Of a stretch of DNA of 46,014 nt, positions 8,464 to 16,002 are shown one piece after another. The notes below the pieces were generated by a model. That model was not told the DNA's origin. It did not search any database and saw only the letters and a list, made by a program, of their open reading frames with translations. The position numbers and the translations under genes are program-made. The first letter of the stretch is position 1. Every line of letters begins with the position of its first letter. The DNA comes from Clostridia bacterium (GTDB taxonomy: Bacteria > Bacillota > Clostridia > UMGS1840 > HGM11507). The stretch spans positions 1 to 46,014 of the forward strand of contig JAFQLQ010000024.1 in the NCBI GenBank assembly GCA_017414505.1. Reading direction: 5' to 3'.

Positions 8464-9400
8464 AATTTTCAAAATCTGACAAGTCAAATTTCCATTCTTC
8501 ACGTTTACGGAAAGGAGAATTGAATTTTTTTGTCAGAACACCTTTTTCCTCCAAGTGTATATAACAAGCCATATCGCAGGCACGTCCGCATATTGAACAC
8601 TGATAAGCGTGGCCTGCAGGCGGATAGAAATACAGATTATCTATAATTTTTCTTGCAGTTTCGGGAGTAACCTTTGCTTCACCTGCAATTATTTCAAGTC
8701 TGTTTTCAAAATCCTCAAAAGCATATGGCGGCATAAATGGATTTTTTGTTCCGTTTGCACCGTTATAATAAACCGCACACTGCCACGGGTCAACATCACC
8801 GTTTTCGGCAATAGCGTTTCCGGGGCAGGCTTCGGAGCATTTTCCGCATTTATCGCATATATGAGGCTCAACCACCTTTGTTTCTTCAAATTCTGCATCT
8901 GTTAAAATAAAGCAGTATCTTACCATAGGACCGAATTCATCTGTTAAAAGAACATTATGAAAGCCTTTTTCTCCAAGTCCGCATTTAATGGCGGTATCAA
9001 GAAAATCAAGCTGAATTTCATTAGTTCTTCCTCTGTATATAGCATCATAAGCTACTTCGGGATTAGTGCTGTTTTCTTCTGCCATTATCTGCTGATGACG
9101 TCTTTGTGGAAGCGCTGTATAGCCTTCTTCTTCCAGCATCATAGAAATTCTTAACTGTGCCATTGGCATTACGGTTTCTTCCATATTTTCAACAGCCATT
9201 GTGGTGTACTGATAATATGTACTTCCCTCTTCAATACCCCTGTAAATTCCTCTTAAAATTCTGAAAGCAAGACCTATAACTGTTTTGGTTTCGGGAAGAA
9301 TTTTAAAAATTTCACTATCCTTACTAAAACGGCTTTCAGGAGCAAAGCCAACTATATCCGCACCGTTTTTCTTTGCCAGTTCTATTACTTTATTTCTCAC
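8444..9400 (-). CDS. QueG-like double [4Fe-4S] protein, paralog 3
   Basis: The 318-residue protein resembles the epoxyqueuosine reductase (QueG)/reductive dehalogenase-like superfamily, whose N-terminal part binds a cobamide in known members. It has a ferredoxin module CDKCGKCSEACPG (about 182-194) and a second cysteine set CSICGRACDMACYIHL (about 268-283). The CGLGEKG segment near 140 aligns with the AGLGWIGKN region of QueG, but the catalytic Asp context differs. It is the third of three tandem paralogs. A GTG start at 9400 follows AAAGGAG, one base after the upstream stop. No export signal is present. The reaction is unknown. Confidence 0.75.
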   Translation of the reverse strand: MRNKVIELAKKNGADIVGFAPESRFSKDSEIFKILPETKTVIGLAFRILRGIYRGIEEGSTYYQYTTMAVENMEETVMPMAQLRISMMLEEEGYTALPQRRHQQIMAEENSTNPEVAYDAIYRGRTNEIQLDFLDTAIKCGLGEKGFHNVLLTDEFGPMVRYCFILTDAEFEETKVVEPHICDKCGKCSEACPGNAIAENGDVDPWQCAVYYNGANGTKNPFMPPYAFEDFENRLEIIAGEAKVTPETARKIIDNLYFYPPAGHAYQCSICGRACDMACYIHLEEKGVLTKKFNSPFRKREEWKFDLSDFENYEKDEV

Positions 9401-9401
9401 G

Positions 9402-10295
9402 TTACAGCGCTCCTTTCAAATGCTTGTAGCAAGCCATATCACATTTTCTTCCGCACAGACAAGCTGCATATCCCCAATGTGTTTTGGGAAGAAAATCAAG
9501 CTCTTTATAAATTTCTCTTGCCGACTCTGCATCAAAACGTTTTTCACCGTTTAAAATAGCTTCTCTTTCGGGATTATCTTTAAGAAAATCGTCGGTTATA
9601 AAGGGATTTGATTTATGAGCACCTTTATAATAAACACTGCACTGCCATGTATCAAGACCGTTTTCGGAAACAGCATTTCCCGGGCACGCTTCAATACAAG
9701 CTCCGCATTTATCACATACATCTTCTTCCATTGCATCGTCACATTCAAGCGGCAAATCGGTTATTATAAAGCAGTAACGCATAAACGGACCATATTCTTT
9801 ATTTATAATTTTTCCATTTAAACCAACAGTTCCAAGTCCGCAGGCTTTTGCCGCTTTTCCGAAATCAATAATAACATCCGGAACAGGCTTACCCTCTTCA
9901 ACCGCTTCTGCGTGGATAAGCTCGTATGTATCGGCAACCTCGGGATTGGTGTCCTTATCACCTTTTATTCTTAAATTGGGAACAGCTTTCTGCAGGCAGG
10001 CATCGTAGCCTTCGTTTTCTATCATTGCACCCATTTTAAGAAGAAAAATTTCCGCCATTTCTTCATCTATATATTTAACGCCAAGTGTTGTATATGTATA
10101 ATACTGATTTTTGTTTTCCATAGCTCTGTACATTCCCTTTGGCACAATAAAGCCAAAACCGATTATACATTTTGCACCCGGAAGTATCATTTTAGGATCT
10201 TTTTGAGGATTCTCCTCATCGTACACTCTGCCTATACGGCAAACTGTTGCGCCAAGCTCTTTTGCTTTTTCCTTTATAATTTCAGATGTAAGCAT
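9402..10295 (-). CDS. QueG-like double [4Fe-4S] protein, paralog 2
   Basis: This 297-residue paralog begins MLTSEIIKEKAKELG and shows the same plan: an N-terminal cobamide-type domain with ACGLGTVG, a ferredoxin module CDKCGACIEACPG (about 193-205), and a second set CLCGRKCDMACYKHL near the C-terminus. Start and stop codons are one base from those of both neighbours, and its AAGGAGG site lies in the end of the gene before it, so translation is probably coupled. Function is not known; a role as a reductase partner is inferred from fold and linkage. Confidence 0.75.
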   Translation of the reverse strand: MLTSEIIKEKAKELGATVCRIGRVYDEENPQKDPKMILPGAKCIIGFGFIVPKGMYRAMENKNQYYTYTTLGVKYIDEEMAEIFLLKMGAMIENEGYDACLQKAVPNLRIKGDKDTNPEVADTYELIHAEAVEEGKPVPDVIIDFGKAAKACGLGTVGLNGKIINKEYGPFMRYCFIITDLPLECDDAMEEDVCDKCGACIEACPGNAVSENGLDTWQCSVYYKGAHKSNPFITDDFLKDNPEREAILNGEKRFDAESAREIYKELDFLPKTHWGYAACLCGRKCDMACYKHLKGAL

Positions 10296-10296
10296 A

Positions 10297-11388
10297 TTAT
10301 TCCTCCTTATCCCTGTTCAGTCTCCACGCTTTTTTTGTTCTTAAAGGCTCTTTAAAACGGTTTTCCATACATCCGCCCTTTTTCTCAAGCATAGATACAC
10401 AAGCACGGATACATCCTCCGCATTTTGCCATATTGTAGCCTACCCAGCTTGGGAAATATTTTTGAAGTGCTGAATAAACCTTAAGAATTTCTTCTTCGGT
10501 TGCAACATCTGTTACCCCCTCCATAAGGTCAAGAGAACCGTTTTCGTTTTTATCCCACACTTCCTTGGGAACAAAGGGATTGTAGTATCTTCCTGCGTGG
10601 GTGTAGAACGCATAGCAGCGCCACATATCAATGTCGCCCCATTCGCATACCTTATCTTCAATTTTTACTGATATTTTCCTGCCCGAATTAATAGCAGGAA
10701 TACATCCGCCGGGACATTCACGGACACAAGCTCCGCACTGTCTGCAAAGAGGTTCTCCGTTATACATTTCATCGTATTCAAGCTCTGCATCGGTAAAAAG
10801 AAACGCAACTCTCTGCAAAGGGCCGAATTCGGGAGTTAAAAGCATTTTACTCCATCCTATTTCGCCCAGTCCGCAGGCAACAGCCGCCAGACGAAACTGA
10901 AACTGCAAATCAGGCGCAACTGTTCCTTCTCTTACAGGTCTTGTGGTATCAACGCTTCTGTGGTGAGCAGTTGCAGTTTTAGCATGTTCGTTGATTTCAA
11001 TCTGTTCTTCGGGAGAAAGGGTACTTCCGGGGCTTCCGTCCATATCGGAAACAACACCTCTCGCACCGGTATTACGGTAAACAAAAGCTTCATAGCCTTC
11101 ATCTTCAATAACCTTACCAACGTGGTATAAAACAGCCGGGGCAGAAATTTCGTTTATTCCGCCATACGCCATTGAGGGATACTGGAAAAACTGTGTACCC
11201 TCCTCAATACCTCTCTGCACGCCTCTCGGAATTCTGAAAACAAATCCGATAACGCTTTTTGCTTCGGGAAAAAGAAACTGTGGATTCATTTCATCGGGAG
11301 CACCGTCAAAACGGCTCATAGGACCTATTCCGCATAAATCCGCACCTGCCGCCAAAGCAGCCTCCTTAATCATTTTACTTGTAAGCAT
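10297..11388 (-). CDS. QueG-like [4Fe-4S] protein, paralog 1
   Basis: The 363-residue protein is the longest of the three paralogs. It has the ACGLGEIG segment, a ferredoxin module CRQCGACVRECPG (about 236-248) and a distinct C-terminal cysteine set CGGCIRAC. An insertion of about 40 residues before the CGLG segment (about 110-160) sets it apart. The ATG at 11388 is preferred over the one six bases upstream because it gives proper spacing from AAAGGAG and the same MLTS start as paralog 2. It is the second gene of the operon. Confidence 0.75.
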   Translation of the reverse strand: MLTSKMIKEAALAAGADLCGIGPMSRFDGAPDEMNPQFLFPEAKSVIGFVFRIPRGVQRGIEEGTQFFQYPSMAYGGINEISAPAVLYHVGKVIEDEGYEAFVYRNTGARGVVSDMDGSPGSTLSPEEQIEINEHAKTATAHHRSVDTTRPVREGTVAPDLQFQFRLAAVACGLGEIGWSKMLLTPEFGPLQRVAFLFTDAELEYDEMYNGEPLCRQCGACVRECPGGCIPAINSGRKISVKIEDKVCEWGDIDMWRCYAFYTHAGRYYNPFVPKEVWDKNENGSLDLMEGVTDVATEEEILKVYSALQKYFPSWVGYNMAKCGGCIRACVSMLEKKGGCMENRFKEPLRTKKAWRLNRDKEE

Positions 11389-11400
11389 TTTCATACTCCT

Positions 11401-12342
11401 TTACATTATATCAGTGTTTAATTTAACTAATTTAAGCGGTTCGCCGTTTTCCAGAACATACGGATATATGCTGTGGGCAGGCTCCAAAACGGAGAGAATA
11501 TCACCGCTGAATTTTCCTCTCACATAACTGTTCAGTACACTTTGCGGTGCCTTGTGGATTCTTGTTGCAAGCTTTGCCGCCGCAAAATATTCCTCGTATT
11601 TATAAATATCCTCGGGACGGACAAAATTAGTGTAATTTATAAGCTTTGAGTAATTTTTTTCATCCTTTAAAAATTGATGGCAAATCCCTTTGAAATTATA
11701 GGCGTTATCCATTTTTGAAATTTCATTTTCGTGCGCCACAAGATTATCGTGGAAATTATGTGCCGAGCAGTAATTAAGGCAACCGCTGTTTGCAAGCATA
11801 TAAAACTCCTTGCCGTTTTCTTTGCACCAGCCGGAAAGAATTTTAATACTTTCAAAATCACGGTTCAGTTCTCTTTTCATATAGTAACCGTCAAAATATT
11901 TTGAAACATATTCCATTCCCGGAATGGAACCAATTTCCATATTAACGGATGCTCTTGTTTTTAAATTTTCAAAATTACTTTTTATAAACTCAGCTATAAG
12001 AGGCGAAGTTGTGGTAATTGATTTCAAACGGTAGTTTTGGTTAATGTAGTCCACCGTTTCGCCTATTTTATTGTAAAAGCTGTTGGAAAGACTTTCCGCA
12101 CCGTAGCAATTTGCGTTGAACAAAAGATTAAGGTCAATTCCGCATTCAGAAATTTCCTTTAACACACTGCGCTGAATATCAAGCATTTCCCAGGAGGTGT
12201 AGTTATCGTTCATAAGCTGGTTGCTTCTGCCGTTGGGAAAATCTGCCCACGAAAAATATACCTCATAAATATGATTTTTGTTTTCTTTGATACAGTCAAT
12301 AAACGGTCTGTTTAAATACTGCAATCCAACCGAAAATTTCAA
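11401..12342 (-). CDS. U32-like TIM-barrel protein, putative Fe-S protein
   Basis: The 313-residue product resembles short members of the U32 peptidase-like group (relatives of RlhA, UbiU and UbiV), which are TIM barrels that often hold a [4Fe-4S] cluster. The supporting features are LLFNANCYG near residue 95, the RASVNMEIGS strand and a cysteine/histidine block CLNYCSAHNFHDN (about 188-200) with another Cys near 222. The start is TTG at 12342 behind a strong GGAGGTGG. It is the first gene of the leftward operon, divergent from araC, and precedes three Fe-S paralogs, which suggests a shared pathway. Family assignment is moderate and function unknown. Confidence 0.5.
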   Translation of the reverse strand: MKFSVGLQYLNRPFIDCIKENKNHIYEVYFSWADFPNGRSNQLMNDNYTSWEMLDIQRSVLKEISECGIDLNLLFNANCYGAESLSNSFYNKIGETVDYINQNYRLKSITTTSPLIAEFIKSNFENLKTRASVNMEIGSIPGMEYVSKYFDGYYMKRELNRDFESIKILSGWCKENGKEFYMLANSGCLNYCSAHNFHDNLVAHENEISKMDNAYNFKGICHQFLKDEKNYSKLINYTNFVRPEDIYKYEEYFAAAKLATRIHKAPQSVLNSYVRGKFSGDILSVLEPAHSIYPYVLENGEPLKLVKLNTDIM

Positions 12343-12406
12343 AATTCCACCTCCATAGCATATTTATCTTGATTTTATAACAATATAGTGGTATCATAAA
12401 TACATA

Positions 12407-12435
12407 AAACAAACATTTTTTTATAAAAAACAAAC
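12407..12435. promoter_or_regulatory. Direct repeats AAACAAAC, probable AraC-type binding sites
   Basis: Two identical AAACAAAC octamers (12407-12414 and 12428-12435), each followed by a T run, are spaced exactly 21 bp apart, two helical turns, as is usual for AraC-family half-sites. They lie in the 109-bp divergent region between the regulator gene and the operon starting at 12342. One copy overlaps a possible leftward -35 box. Confidence 0.5.
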
Positions 12436-12451
12436 TTTTTCAGGTGGTAAT

Positions 12452-13300
12452 ATGATTATTTCTGAAATAAATCCTCATATCCGTTTAGTAGACCGGTTTT
12501 TATTCAGTTCGCAAGGCGCAACCTTTCAGGTTAAGGATTGCAGAATATTTTATATTATATCAGGAGCAATTGAAATTTTTATTGAAAACCAACAATATAT
12601 TTTAAATCCGGATTCAATGTTCTACTGCTGCGGCGGAAGTATATACAACATAAAAGCAGATGAAGGAACTGAGCTTATTGCCGTAAATTTTGATTTATCC
12701 CAGCGAAAAAGCAGGGATATAATGCCCCATTCGCCGGTAAAGCTTGATGATACGCATACTCCAACAGATAAGTACAATATAGATATAGAAAACGGCGGAT
12801 TTTTAAATTCACATCTTTACATTGAAAACGGAACAGAATTTTTTCACGTTTTAAGAAATATAATAAACGAATTTTCATCGAGAGAATTATTTTTCAGAGA
12901 AAAAAGCTCGGCTCTTTTAAAAAATCTTTTGATAGATTTAAGCAGAATGAAAAACGAAAAAACAAAAAACACATCTGATACCGTACTTAAAGCGGCAGAT
13001 TATATAAAATCAAATTTCAGAATAAACCTTAAAAACAAAGAAATAGCCGACATAGTCGGCTATCACGAATATTATTTAAACAGATTGTTTTTAAAGCATA
13101 TGGGAGTAAGTATGCATCAGTATGTTCTTGAAACAAGACTTGAAGAAGCAAAAAAGCTTCTTATTTCAACAACAATACAATTAAGCGAAATTGCAGAAAA
13201 ATGCGGATTCAACTCCAACGCACACCTTACCGCCTGCTTTAAGCAGAATTACAACATTTCTCCTTTAAAATACAGAGAAAAATTCAAAAACAAAATTTAA
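12452..13300 (+). CDS. AraC-family transcriptional regulator
   Basis: The 282-residue regulator has an N-terminal cupin-type sensing domain (about 5-140) and a C-terminal AraC double helix-turn-helix (about 180-280, with IADIVGYHEYYLNRLF and IAEKCGFNSNAHLTACF). Such proteins usually activate sugar or glycoside catabolic genes. It is divergent from the U32-like/QueG-like/glycosidase operon and convergent with the esterase gene, with which its stop codon overlaps. Direct repeats in its upstream region are candidate binding sites. A GGTGG ribosome site precedes the ATG. Confidence 0.9.
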   Translation: MIISEINPHIRLVDRFLFSSQGATFQVKDCRIFYIISGAIEIFIENQQYILNPDSMFYCCGGSIYNIKADEGTELIAVNFDLSQRKSRDIMPHSPVKLDDTHTPTDKYNIDIENGGFLNSHLYIENGTEFFHVLRNIINEFSSRELFFREKSSALLKNLLIDLSRMKNEKTKNTSDTVLKAADYIKSNFRINLKNKEIADIVGYHEYYLNRLFLKHMGVSMHQYVLETRLEEAKKLLISTTIQLSEIAEKCGFNSNAHLTACFKQNYNISPLKYREKFKNKI

Positions 13301-14259
13301 TTATTCATAAAGAAATCGTATGTCATATCATCACACTGAGGAAGTCCCTCGTGACCGAAATCGGGATAAATAACGGATTTTTTATTACAGGTCATTTTGT
13401 TATAAGCCGCAAACTGAGTGGAAGGCGGACAAATATTATCTCTGAGACCTGTAACCATTATTAAATCAGCCTTAATTCTCGGTGCTAAGAACTGTAAATC
13501 TATGTAACCCAATTTTGTGAAAATTTCTTCTTCTCTTTCGTGTCTGGGATCAAAATCTCTGAAATATTTTTTAAGTTCAGCATAAGCATCCTTGTCAAGA
13601 TCCATGTCCCATACTCTCTTGTAATCGCAAAGGAAGGGAAAAACAGCAACTGCCTTGCTGATTCTCGGTTCCAGCGAAGCACACGCAATTGTTAAAGCTC
13701 CGCCCTGACTTCCGCCAAATGCGAAAACCTTCTTTTCGTCAACAAAGTCAAGCCCCATAACGATTTTAGCAAGTTCAGCGGTATCTAAGAAAATATCTCT
13801 GAAAAGCAATTTATGAGGATCATCGTTTTCAAGACCTCTGATAATGTGACCGTTTAAGGTGTTACCTATAACTCCGCCGACATCTTCACTTTTTCCTGCC
13901 TGACCTCTAACGTCAAGAGCAAAAATTGCGCATCCCGTTGCCGCCCAGCTTACTTTCTGTAACCAGTCGCCGCAGCTTCCGGAATATCCGTGAAACTGTA
14001 AAACAGCAGGAATTTTACCTTCTATATTCGCAGGACGAATATGTTTACAATGTATTCTTGCACCGTTAACACCTGTGAAATACATGTCATAACATTCCAC
14101 GCCTGCGGCTTTGAAATCAGCAGGAATAAATTCTGTTTCAGGATTAACGACGTTCATTTCCTTTAAAGCCTTTTCCCAGTATTCATCGTGGTCAGCAGGC
14201 TTGGGATTCATTCCCTGATATTTTTTTAATTCGCTCAATGGCATATCTAAGCATGGCAT
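13297..14259 (-). CDS. Acetylxylan esterase / cephalosporin-C deacetylase family (CE7)
   Basis: The 320-residue alpha/beta hydrolase matches the CE7 family, which removes acetyl groups from xylo-oligosaccharides and other small acetylated compounds in the cytosol. It shows the RGQAGKSED segment (RGQ motif, about 126), the nucleophile elbow GGSQGG (Ser near 187) and the terminal HE in DFGHEGL (about 302). The length is normal. Its stop overlaps the araC stop tail to tail. An FAD oxidoreductase gene lies 78 bp upstream in the same direction, so both may belong to the same catabolic set. Confidence 0.88.
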   Translation of the reverse strand: MPCLDMPLSELKKYQGMNPKPADHDEYWEKALKEMNVVNPETEFIPADFKAAGVECYDMYFTGVNGARIHCKHIRPANIEGKIPAVLQFHGYSGSCGDWLQKVSWAATGCAIFALDVRGQAGKSEDVGGVIGNTLNGHIIRGLENDDPHKLLFRDIFLDTAELAKIVMGLDFVDEKKVFAFGGSQGGALTIACASLEPRISKAVAVFPFLCDYKRVWDMDLDKDAYAELKKYFRDFDPRHEREEEIFTKLGYIDLQFLAPRIKADLIMVTGLRDNICPPSTQFAAYNKMTCNKKSVIYPDFGHEGLPQCDDMTYDFFMNN

Positions 14260-14337
14260 ATTAATCGCATCCTTTTTTCAAAAATAAATTTTACGAATTA
14301 ATTATATCAGTTTTATTATAAAAGTCAATCTGTTTTT

Positions 14338-15615
14338 TTAAAATTTTACACCATTTTTTACAAGTACGTTATGAAGCTCAACTATATCAACGTTATGAGC
14401 GTTTTTTCCTGTTTTATATGCAACTGCAGCAGCAGTTCCTGCCGCTTCTCCCATACATGCACAAATTGGCATTATTCTTACCGAAGCCTGAGCCTCGTGA
14501 GTTGCCGAAATACATCTTCCTGCCACAAGAAGATTGGTATATTCTTTGGGAAGAAGGCTTCTGTACGGAATAGTGTAATATTCACCTTGTTTAAAGTAAT
14601 GGTGACTCGTCCCTGCACCTGTTGGATTATGTATGTCAAGATCATAGTTTCCAAGGGCAATGGAATCTTCAAATTTTGTGCAATTAATAAGGTCTTCGCC
14701 CGTTAATACATAAACACCCTTAAGCTTACGGCTTTCTCTTATTCCTATATGATTTGCTATTGAAATCACCGTGCTTTTTTCAAAGGCAGAGGAGTATTTT
14801 TTAAGAAATTTAACTATTTCGAAAATCTGCTGTCTTGAAAGAATCTCCGCTTTGCTTATTTCAAAAGGATTTGTGGGATCGTGTTTTATTATTCTGGTTG
14901 TATTGAAATGTAAAATACCCTCGCCTATTCCCCAGAAAACAAGTATATCCTCTCTCGGGTTTAAAATCTCGCCTTTTTCTTTCAGTTCCTTATATTTTTC
15001 ATGAAGAAATTCTCTGTCTCTTTTATAACCCTCAAGGTCAACACCACTCATACGGAAACAGGTTGTCATCGGCTGACACAAACCGTCGCTTTCACGTCCA
15101 AGCTGATAATCACAGCCTGCAAGTGCGAATAATTCGCCGTCGCCTGTTGTATCAATAAAGAAATCTGCTTCAACTTCCAAAACTCCCGATTTGGTTACCG
15201 CTTTAACGGATTTTATTTCTCCGTTTTCCGAAACCGCCTCAAAAACCGAAGTGTGAAACAGTACATCAACACCTGCTTCAACAATCATATCGTCAAGTGT
15301 GAATTTTAAATCCTCGGGAGAAAAAATCATATAACTCTGAACACTCCCCTCAACACAGTGTCCTTTGATTTCCTCCATTTTTTTATGATGTCTTTCTCTC
15401 ATTTCAGTAAAAATTCCTGCACTCAAATCAACAGTTTCACCATCTATTTTAGTTCTTGTGGGCATAAACGGAAAAACAAGATTATTGGAAATTGCACCGC
15501 CAAGCGAACCGCTTTTTTCAATAAGAAGAACACTTAACCCCTCACGAGCCGCACTTACAGCCGCCGCAACACCGGAAAGTCCTCCGCCTGCAACCAAAAG
15601 ATTGTACTTTTTCAT
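14338..15615 (-). CDS. FAD-dependent oxidoreductase (FAD_oxidored type)
   Basis: The 425-residue flavoprotein starts with an FAD-binding Rossmann motif VAGGGLSGVAAAVSAAREG and an acidic end of the second strand (LLIEKSGSLGG). Further features are DTTGDGELFALAGCDYQLGR in the middle and the C-terminal VAGRCISATHEAQASVR and CACMGEAAGTAA, typical of the FAD_oxidored group often found beside carbohydrate genes. The substrate is unknown. The ATG at 15615 follows GAGGTGA with correct spacing; the longer frame from 15672 lacks a site. Two TATAAT-like boxes lie upstream on the minus strand without a convincing -35. Confidence 0.85.
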   Translation of the reverse strand: MKKYNLLVAGGGLSGVAAAVSAAREGLSVLLIEKSGSLGGAISNNLVFPFMPTRTKIDGETVDLSAGIFTEMRERHHKKMEEIKGHCVEGSVQSYMIFSPEDLKFTLDDMIVEAGVDVLFHTSVFEAVSENGEIKSVKAVTKSGVLEVEADFFIDTTGDGELFALAGCDYQLGRESDGLCQPMTTCFRMSGVDLEGYKRDREFLHEKYKELKEKGEILNPREDILVFWGIGEGILHFNTTRIIKHDPTNPFEISKAEILSRQQIFEIVKFLKKYSSAFEKSTVISIANHIGIRESRKLKGVYVLTGEDLINCTKFEDSIALGNYDLDIHNPTGAGTSHHYFKQGEYYTIPYRSLLPKEYTNLLVAGRCISATHEAQASVRIMPICACMGEAAGTAAAVAYKTGKNAHNVDIVELHNVLVKNGVKF

Positions 15616-15732
15616 TTTTATCACCTCGTCAGAAATTATAGCATAATTATAATCCAAAGTCCATAGCATCAAAAAAATTGACTACTTTTTGAAAAAAATG
15701 AATATTATTAGAATATACCGGCAAAAATATTA

Positions 15733-15761
15733 TTGACAAAAAGATTTTTATTTGTTATAAT
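15733..15761 (+). promoter_or_regulatory. Sigma-A promoter of the aspS-gat operon
   Basis: TTGACA (15733-15738) and TATAAT (15756-15761) are separated by 17 bases, a consensus promoter. The transcript should start near 15768, right at the first stem of the T-box leader. Confidence 0.85.
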
Positions 15762-15766
15762 GTTAA

Positions 15767-15978
15767 ACGGAGACTCGGTTTTTGTGGAAAGTCTGTCAGG
15801 GAGAATGCGTCACCGACTGAAAGCGCGTTTGAGATGAGTAGTAAGCTTGGGAACACTCCGTATATTTTTACAACTAAACATAAAAGAGGATACTTTGTAT
15901 CAATGCGGGTGGCACCGCGGGTGAAAATTTTGTTTACTCGTCCCGGAAATATTTTTTAATATTTCCCGGGGCTTTTTT
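15767..15978 (+). promoter_or_regulatory. T-box riboswitch leader with terminator
   Basis: The T-box core (15905-15920) contains the acceptor-binding UGGC (15910-15913), which pairs with tRNAs ending in GCCA, that is with a G discriminator base, as tRNA-Asp and tRNA-Asn have. The terminator stem 15942-15953 / 15958-15970 (one bulged C) is followed by TTTTTT. A basal stem 15767-15772 / 15856-15861 encloses about 83 bases, the usual size of Stem I. Just before its 3' strand lies AAC-A (15852-15855), a possible Asn specifier; GAC at 15815-15817 would mean Asp. Usual distal Stem I motifs are not obvious. The element should raise expression when the cognate tRNA is uncharged. Confidence 0.85.
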
Positions 15979-16002
15979 ATTTTCCGATAGGAGGTAATAT
16001 AT

